Below are positions 59,701 to 64,000 of a stretch of 64,000 bases of DNA, in pieces. The number at the start of each line of letters is the position of its first letter. Position 1 is the stretch's first letter. The notes beneath the pieces were generated by a model. That model saw nothing but the letters and a program-made list of their open reading frames with translations. It did no database searches and was not told the origin of the DNA. Origin of the DNA: Oryzias latipes (taxonomy: Eukaryota > Chordata > Actinopteri > Beloniformes > Adrianichthyidae). The position numbers and the translations under genes are program-made. Location: positions 15,517,582-15,581,581 of the forward strand of contig NC_019864.2 in assembly GCF_002234675.1 (NCBI RefSeq). Reading direction: 5' to 3'.

Positions 59701-60558
59701 AAAGAACTAAAAGCTTTCCTAGTGTGGTGATGGAGCAATTGTTTTATGGCAAATGTGTGATGCTGAACTGTCACCTCACTATTCCTCTTTAAAAGCCCTG
59801 AGTGCAGATGGCCCTCACAGTTTTCACCTTCATTCTGATATTTGAAAGAATTACTGATAACGGCCTGCTCCTCTTCACAGCTACAAAGATTACAGGGACA
59901 GTGATTACAACCGTACTCCTCAGTTCTGGCTCATTTTAGCCGTGCGCTTTGCCTTTGTCATCCTTTTTGAGGTAAGACCTTATAAAAGCAGCATGTTCCT
60001 ATCTGTTTTTATAGTCTCTGGAGTATGACCTCCTAAAAAATGTCCAATTTGACATTTTTTCTTAGGTTGCAAAAATGAAGTAACCCTTTGTTTTTTTGCA
60101 TTGCTCACTCTGTCCTCTCTGGTTGCAGCATGTTTTACTCATATGCAGGTTCATTGCAGCACGGTTTATACCAAGTGCTCCCATGGATGTGAAAAACTCA
60201 AAACTCTCTGATGAATTTGTCAAGTTAAAAGAGAAACTAAAGTAAGTATTTAACTCTGCATAATATATTATGCAAATTTTATTTGCATAATATATGTTTT
60301 AGTTGCATAATATACAAATAAAACTGAATAGAAGCTATTTTAATTCTGTCATTCAAAGTAAATTTACCTTGCCATATAGAACTGAATTTCGTCTGAGCCT
60401 GTTTTTAAAAATTAATTCACATTTTAAGCAAATATCCAGGTAAATACTGTTGTATAAATGTGAATCATCTCTGTTCTAATACCTATAAATTAAAAAGATG
60501 AAATATGTCCTGCAGGTCTTTTGAACAACATCCAAAAGTGGGTCACAGTTTACCCTGA
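44327..60558 (+). CDS. ano9: Anoctamin-9 (TMEM16J), 24 coding exons
   Basis: Exons: 44327-44347, 44887-44961, 45087-45191, 45279-45409, 47856-47905, 47985-48043, 48667-48746, 52934-53068, 53147-53240, 53327-53387, 54879-54961, 55058-55162, 55255-55419, 55494-55530, 56478-56589, 56706-56763, 57178-57275, 57356-57549, 57644-57796, 57966-58113, 58201-58317, 59881-59971, 60129-60241, 60516-60558. Total 2328 nt, 775 aa (human ANO9 782). All junctions are GT-AG and the frame closes. ANO9-type signatures: [19 protein letters not shown] (just before TM1), [19 protein letters not shown] (TM1), MCPLCD plus SDTCTYAK (first outer loop), [19 protein letters not shown]. The canonical Ca2+-site acids are E486, E550, E553, E582 and D586. 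ANO9 is an epithelial plasma-membrane anoctamin reported as a scramblase or cation channel. Unusual here is a C508/C511/C525/C528 cluster in the TM6-TM7 loop. The tiny first exon (MYAHRRQ) is the least certain part. Introns 4, 5 and 7 to 11 carry many repeats. Confidence 0.92.
46000..46721. mobile_element. Non-autonomous hAT-like element
   Basis: The ends CAGGGGTCTGCAA (46000-46012) and TTGCAGACTCCTG (46709-46721) are 13-bp inverted repeats with one mismatch. Both are followed inward by AGAGCCACA-type sequence, as in vertebrate Charlie-like hAT elements. The 8-bp flanks TTTTAAAG (45992-45999) and TTTTAGGG (46722-46729) agree at 6 positions, fitting an aged hAT target duplication. No transposase frame. 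Confidence 0.75.
46778..46998 (+). repeat. SINE-like repeat with GCACGGTGGC head and (GAAT)n tail
   Basis: The head TGCACGGTGGCACAATGGTG resembles a tRNA A-box region. The body has GTCCAAAAACATGCATC, GGTGTGAATGTGAGTGTG and GACTGGCGACCTAGCC, and the end is AATGAATGAATG. This family is very common in teleosts. It sits within the CACTA-like element. Confidence 0.65.
47141..47396 (+). repeat. Second copy of the GCACGGTGGC-family repeat
   Basis: The head ACACGGTGGCGTAGTGGTGA, then TTCAAATCCCAGCTGGGAA (B-box-like) and TAATTGGTGTCTTTAATT, with the CACCTTTGTCCAG part downstream. It is more diverged than the copy at 46778 and keeps the upstream tRNA-like half better. Within the CACTA-like element. 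Confidence 0.6.
48999..49400 (-). repeat. Dispersed repeat, copy in reverse orientation
   Basis: It begins GTGACATCACCCATAGAAAA and ends ACTTCCTATTTGG plus ACCACCAGG, which are the reverse complements of the end and start of the element at 53611-53876. The middle has diverged or differs. In ano9 intron 7. Confidence 0.5.
49888..50096 (+). repeat. 3' half of a GCACGGTGGC-family repeat with internal 24-bp triplication
   Basis: CAGGTGTGAATGTGAGTGTG opens the 3' half of the family, which ends in GATGAATGAATGAATG. Between them the 24-bp unit beginning TGGCTGGGATTGGCTCC occurs at 49973-49996 and 49997-50020, with a partial third copy from 50021. In ano9 intron 7. Confidence 0.7.
50712..50740. repeat. 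(CA)n microsatellite
   Basis: About 14 uninterrupted CA dinucleotides in ano9 intron 7, near the 3' side of the LINE fragment. Confidence 0.85.
50930..52030 (-). mobile_element. L1/Tx1-type LINE ORF2 C-terminal fragment, degraded
   Basis: Read on the minus strand, the translation contains [20 protein letters not shown] and [20 protein letters not shown], then [17 protein letters not shown], then [20 protein letters not shown]. The last is the CxxC...HxFWxC carboxy-terminal signature of L1-group reverse-transcriptase polyproteins. Endonuclease and RT core motifs are absent, so it is 5'-truncated. A frame break lies near 51605-51660. The element runs against ano9 inside intron 7. It is a dead copy. 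Confidence 0.75.
52027..52500. repeat. Repeat with GCGTACGC motifs and a local tandem array
   Basis: It opens GGGGCCTCATTTATAAACG, followed by GCGTACGCACAAAAGAAGG and AGGCGTACGCACAAAAACGG. I know these motifs as the end of a dispersed fish element. Near 52430-52495 a unit of about 22 bp (GTGCGCACRGATTACTAAAG-type) is repeated three times with changes. It directly follows the LINE fragment. The opposite terminus was not found. Confidence 0.45.
53611..53876 (+). repeat. Dispersed repeat, forward copy
   Basis: It starts AGCTCATGCCCTCCCTGCTG and ends TTCTATGTATGGGTGATGTC. Its termini match the reverse complement of the repeat at 48999-49400. It is GC- and CpG-richer than the surrounding intron 10 of ano9, with GTCGACAGTG and CACTGTCGAC forming an internal inverted pair. 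Confidence 0.5.
55856..55978. repeat. (GATTA)n pentanucleotide array
   Basis: About 24 uninterrupted GATTA units in ano9 intron 14. No interruption is visible within the array. Confidence 0.95.
58800..58925 (-). repeat. Fragment of the GCACGGTGGC-family repeat, antisense
   Basis: The plus strand reads CAATCCCAGCTACTGTTGG, GATACACCCTGGATGGATCG and CCAGTCCATCGCAAGGCAC, which corresponds to the 3' body of the family around its GACTGG and CACCCTG motifs. In ano9 intron 21. Confidence 0.45.
59041..59135. repeat. Teleost dispersed repeat fragment
   Basis: The AATTGAACTTGATTGATT, TTATGAAGTACTTTTAAG and GCAAAGTGCTTTACAGAG blocks match the usual start of a fish repeat. In ano9 intron 21. Confidence 0.4.
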
Positions 60559-60840
60559 AAACTCTACGCTTTTGTCAGTTGGGATTCACACCATCAGAGC
60601 TTTAACCCCATCATTAACACCACGAAGAGTTCAAATGTTGGACATTTTTTCTTTTCTAAATTTGAACTGTCATATGTGAAGACCTTGCTGAATGGATTTA
60701 TATAAAGGAAATGCTGATGATAGAACTTTATTTCTTATTCAAATGTGTGTACAGACTGACTTCAATGATCGTGCCCTATGAGTTGTTTTTTTTTTTTTAA
60801 CAGATAAAGCATTGTAGTTGGTTCCATCTTTGTGAGCCAT

Positions 60841-60846
60841 AATAAA
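60841..60846 (+). promoter_or_regulatory. Polyadenylation signal of ano9
   Basis: AATAAA lies 283 bp past the ano9 stop codon and is the first such signal in that 3' flank, with T/GT-rich sequence soon after. Further AATAAA hexamers near 61004 and 61024 are alternatives. Confidence 0.55.
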
Positions 60847-61356
60847 GTGTTTTATTGAAAGCATAAAGCTAATTTATACTCTTGCTACTGCAAACTGACT
60901 GCTGATTGTCTTAAATTGCTCTACACTGTAAAGGGAAAGTGCTGTGATGCCTGATGCTGTTTTGTTACTGAAAATTATTTGCAATCTTGTATTTTATATT
61001 AGTGAATAAATGAAGTCCCTGTGAATAAAAACGGTTTTAGAATGTGTCTTTATCAGAGGGTATTTGGGAGATGTGCTGCTGAGAAGTTCCATCTTCTTGG
61101 TCTTTATTACCAGTAAGGCTTTTTAATGGAAGCTCTAAATCACATAATAAAGAAGTTTGCTATAGCCTGCAGTTTAGTCCTCAATGTTAGAGTTCTAAGT
61201 TTAGTGTTTAAAATATGTCCAATATAAAACAAAGATATCTTTTGTGAACACGCATGGTCACAGCAGGATGACAGTAATTTAGTTTCATTTTGACTTAGTG
61301 GTCATATTCTGCATGTTTGTTTAAACAGAATTTTTTTGTCTATTTTTCAATACATA

Positions 61357-61405
61357 TGATGATGATGATGATGATGATTATTATTATTATTATTATTGTT
61401 GTTGT
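61357..61405. repeat. (GAT)n / (TTA)n / (GTT)n compound microsatellite
   Basis: About seven GAT units pass directly into about six TTA units and then GTT units, between ano9 and the long-TIR element. Confidence 0.85.
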
Positions 61406-61456
61406 CATTTCATCTGACGAGGAAATTGATGAGAAACAGATGCCATGAAGCTAGGG

Positions 61457-62622
61457 TATGGAAGCGATTATGTAGCATAAATAAAAAGCAAAGTCTAAAC
61501 CAGAAATGCTTTTTCATTTTCAAAATGACAGCAAATTCACCGCAAAGCTGCAAATAAATGTGTAAATATCTGGGAATCAGTCTTTATTTTGTTCTGGACA
61601 CCACTGGAAACACAAATTCATATGATGGTTTTTCAGATCGCAGCAGCATTTCCGCCTTCAGCGATCGTCGGGAGCTTCGCGCTCTGCTATGCGAAGGCAG
61701 CTGGCGGTCCAAAGAAAAAAGCTTGTCTGCGGTGCGTCAGGAGGAGGATCGCAGAAGGCGGACATGCTGCTATGTATTCCTGAGAAGCTGTGGAAACTCA
61801 TCAGAAGTTCACACAGTCTGCTCCTGGTGCGTGTGTGTGCGTCAGTCAGCAGCCGGACACACGGAGAAAGCAGTGACGTCATCGCCCCGCCTCCTCTCTG
61901 CTAATGCTTATTCGAAATGAATATTGTGACAAGGTGCGCGGGGTGGATGTTAAAATGCAAATGCAATCCCCTCTTTGCATTTTGGTTTTAATTATGACAC
62001 AGAATAAGCGGTTTTAGGTATAAAATGAAAAAGCATTTTGAAATATTGCTTTTTCTTTTTAATTTTGAGTCAAAAAATGCAGCTACATTTTGAAAATTAA
62101 AAAGCATTTCTGTTAATCCATTTTAATTGTCAAATTAGACATTTTTTAAATGAATTATGCTACACATTTACCAGGGACCTTTTTGAAAATGAAATTTCAA
62201 ATACCATTTTCTTTATCATTTTAATTAAGTGACAGAAAAAGCTGGGTTGAAGTATAAAATGATAAAGCATTTTGAAGTATTGCTTTTTCTTTTTAATTTT
62301 GAGTCAAAAAATGCAGCTTCATTTTGAAAATTAAAAAGCATTTCTATTAATCCATTTTGAATGTCAAATTAGACATTTCTAAATGAATTATGCTACACAT
62401 TTACCATGGAACGTCTTGAAAATGAAATGTCAAATACCATTTTCATTTTAATTTTAATAAGTGACAGAATAAGCTGTGTTGAGGAAGGAAATGAAAAAGC
62501 ATTTTGGTGGTTTGCTTTTTCATTATATTTTTGAGTCAAAAAATGCTTTTTCATTTTGAAAATGAAAAAGCATTTCTGATTTTGACTTTGCTTTTTATTT
62601 ATTCTACATAATCGCTTCCATA
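61457..62622. mobile_element. Long-TIR non-autonomous DNA element with CTAGGG flanks and a CpG-rich core
   Basis: The two ends are inverted repeats of about 75 bp with only about four mismatches, starting TATGGAAGCGATTATGTAG at both termini. The element is flanked on each side by the direct repeat CTAGGG (61451-61456 and 62623-62628), a perfect 6-bp match. Inside are a CpG-rich core (about 61625-61920) and about 2.6 copies of a tandem unit of roughly 234 bp (starting 61995, 62231 and 62463). A 31-bp perfect palindrome lies at 62543-62573. There is no transposase. I do not recognise the family. A 6-bp duplication is unusual and leaves the superfamily open. Confidence 0.75.
61874..61881. promoter_or_regulatory. 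Consensus CRE inside the long-TIR element
   Basis: The palindromic TGACGTCA is followed within a few bases by CCCCGCCTCC, a GC-box-like sequence. They sit in the CpG-rich core, 1.06 kb upstream of the ATG of the next gene. CREB/ATF binding is inferred. Confidence 0.45.
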
Positions 62623-62937
62623 CTAGGGGACTTTTACGCAGCTTAACTTTATGGTTACTTTTGATTTTGTCGCCCCCCCCCTGTGGGATTTGACGAGAGC
62701 GCAGGTGAGAATTGACAGAAGGGTCATGTGATCTTTGGGGGGCCAATCGTCAAAGAGCTTCAGGTTCGCCAAGGTACACCTGATCATGCGGGAAAGCTGA
62801 TGTCTTTGCGTTCGGTCCTGCGGCTCCGTGATAAACCAAACTATTAAAAAAAGGTTCTCAGACAGTAACGCGATGTAAATTCAACTTTGTTGGCAAAGTT
62901 TTCAACTACACGACGGAGAAGCATAAGACTTAGCTTC

Positions 62938-64000
62938 ATGGCTGTGATTGTGGTTGGTGTCATATTGCTTTGTTCCGGGTTGTTATGGAACAGGACTTTC
63001 CTCGTAACCGGTAAGGATACATCATGACATCGATATATTTAGTCAGGTGGAAACTTTTCTTTTTCTTGTCCTTAAGGTTTATTTCTGGAATAATTGTGCA
63101 ACGCGGGCAGATTTTTAGTTCTGTGCGGTTACACGGCGTTAAGGTCAGTGCACGTGTGGTCAAAGGATCGCAGTCACTCAGGCAGTCACCTGAGACCACT
63201 GTTGCCTAGCAACGGGACCAAGTCTGAACTTCGGCCCTGATGCTCTTGTTTAAATAGCAAGGAAAAGAAAAAGCACATTTAAACTAGTAGAAATTGGTTT
63301 AAGTATGTGCTGAACACATGGGTATCACAAATTTCGAATATTTAATTTAAAGGAAAATCCTGAATTAGTTTAAAAGACAATTGGAAAGACAATTTCACTA
63401 AGTTGTTTGTTTGTTCTTTTAATGTGATTGTGTGTCCTGTAAAAGGGAAAATTTGAACTGCTTGCATTTGTCAGCATGCTTAATGCTGTGTCAAGGCTTC
63501 ACTGTGTATGCAAAGTTTTTAAATAAAATTAAATATGTGTTCACATTAAACACTAAATAAAAATCTGCCTTTTTGTTTTCTAACCCCTTCAAGTTTAAAA
63601 ACTCATAAAATCTCTCAACGATGTTCAGAGTTTTAATAAATGATTTCCTTTGGAAATTAGATTTTTGTTTGCAAAAGTGACAATGTTTGTGTGTTCTTAA
63701 TAAACTTAAGATCATTTCCTTTTGTAGGCCAGAGCTGTGTGAATGAAAGCCAATTTGAGGAGCAAGTGGTGTATGTGGGCCAGCGAGCTCTTCCATATCG
63801 GCTGCAGTGCCCTCTAAAATCTGTTCCACCGCAGAGCTCGGCCCAGATTCAGATTACATGGCTGAAGGACTGCCGGGGGCTCCCAAGTCAGGTCACCCAA
63901 ACTTTTCTCGACTTTCCCAGCATCCGCTTTGAGGATGAAGGAAATTACACTTGTGTGGTACAGGACAACAGCACAGCATCCTTCACTGTGCACCTCAGAG
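62938..64000 (+). CDS. IL-1 receptor family protein, first two coding exons (SIGIRR/DIGIRR-like), cut by window end
   Basis: Exon 1 (62938-63010) encodes a hydrophobic leader of about 18 residues (MAVIVVGVILLCSGLLW). Exon 2 (from 63728 to at least the window end) encodes an immunoglobulin domain with C28, C52, C73 and C100, W69 in an ITWLKD strand and the E/D-G-x-Y-x-C motif EDEGNYTC. Glycosylation sites are at NES (30), NYT (97) and NST. The frame is continuous across the phase-1 junction, which is typical for a leader exon joined to an Ig domain. The layout fits IL-1-receptor-type receptors. SIGIRR, an inhibitor of IL-1R/TLR signalling, adjoins ANO9 in human, which makes SIGIRR or its two-Ig fish relative DIGIRR the likeliest identity. 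The TIR domain that would settle it lies beyond the window. The ATG context is mediocre apart from G at +4. Confidence 0.6.

Noticed and set aside
61558-61920. 120-codon frame in the CpG-rich part of the long-TIR element
   Set aside because: Serine/arginine/cysteine-rich translation without domain features. CpG-rich sequence has few stop codons by chance, and there is no transposase-like content.

Overview
The window is vertebrate nuclear DNA, AT-rich, with split genes, GT-AG introns and dispersed fish-type repeats (tRNA-derived SINEs, hAT, CACTA-like and piggyBac-like short elements). The protein sequences and repeats indicate a teleost. Several repeats resemble ones I associate with medaka (Oryzias), but that is recollection and not proof. 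There is no prokaryotic or viral gene content.

Layout from left to right: (1) 1-2.6 kb holds no confident coding sequence, with one possible 5' untranslated exon of a minus-strand gene, positionally gas2. (2) fancf, a single-exon gene on the plus strand (2928-3956). (3) A repeat-bearing gap of about 7.7 kb. (4) slc17a6 (VGLUT2) on the minus strand, 12 coding exons from 19556 down to 11708, with a strong REST/RE1 site 444 bp upstream of its ATG. (5) An anoctamin on the minus strand, ano5, 21 coding exons from 38499 down to 22921. (6) A gap of about 5.8 kb between two divergent genes, containing a CTCF-like site and a SINE. (7) A second anoctamin on the plus strand, ano9, 24 coding exons from 44327 to 60558, with introns full of transposable elements. 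(8) A 1.17-kb element with long terminal inverted repeats and a 6-bp flanking direct repeat. (9) The first two coding exons of an IL-1-receptor-family gene (SIGIRR/DIGIRR-like), cut by the window end.

I assembled the three multi-exon genes by hand from splice sites, and each reading frame closes exactly: 581 aa for VGLUT2, 960 aa for ANO5 and 775 aa for ANO9. Gene order matches two separate human segments, ANO5-SLC17A6-FANCF (11p14) and ANO9-SIGIRR (11p15.5), joined here so that the two anoctamins stand head to head.

The genes do not form one pathway. fancf is a DNA-crosslink-repair adaptor, slc17a6 loads glutamate into synaptic vesicles, the anoctamins are Ca2+-regulated membrane proteins, and the last gene is an immune receptor. 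Most unusual observations: a CxxC-x13-CxxC cysteine cluster in the ANO9 TM6-TM7 loop, a transposon starting 11 bp after an ano9 splice donor and invaded by later elements, the RE1 site at slc17a6, and the long-TIR element carrying a CpG-rich, CRE-containing core just upstream of the IL-1R-family gene.
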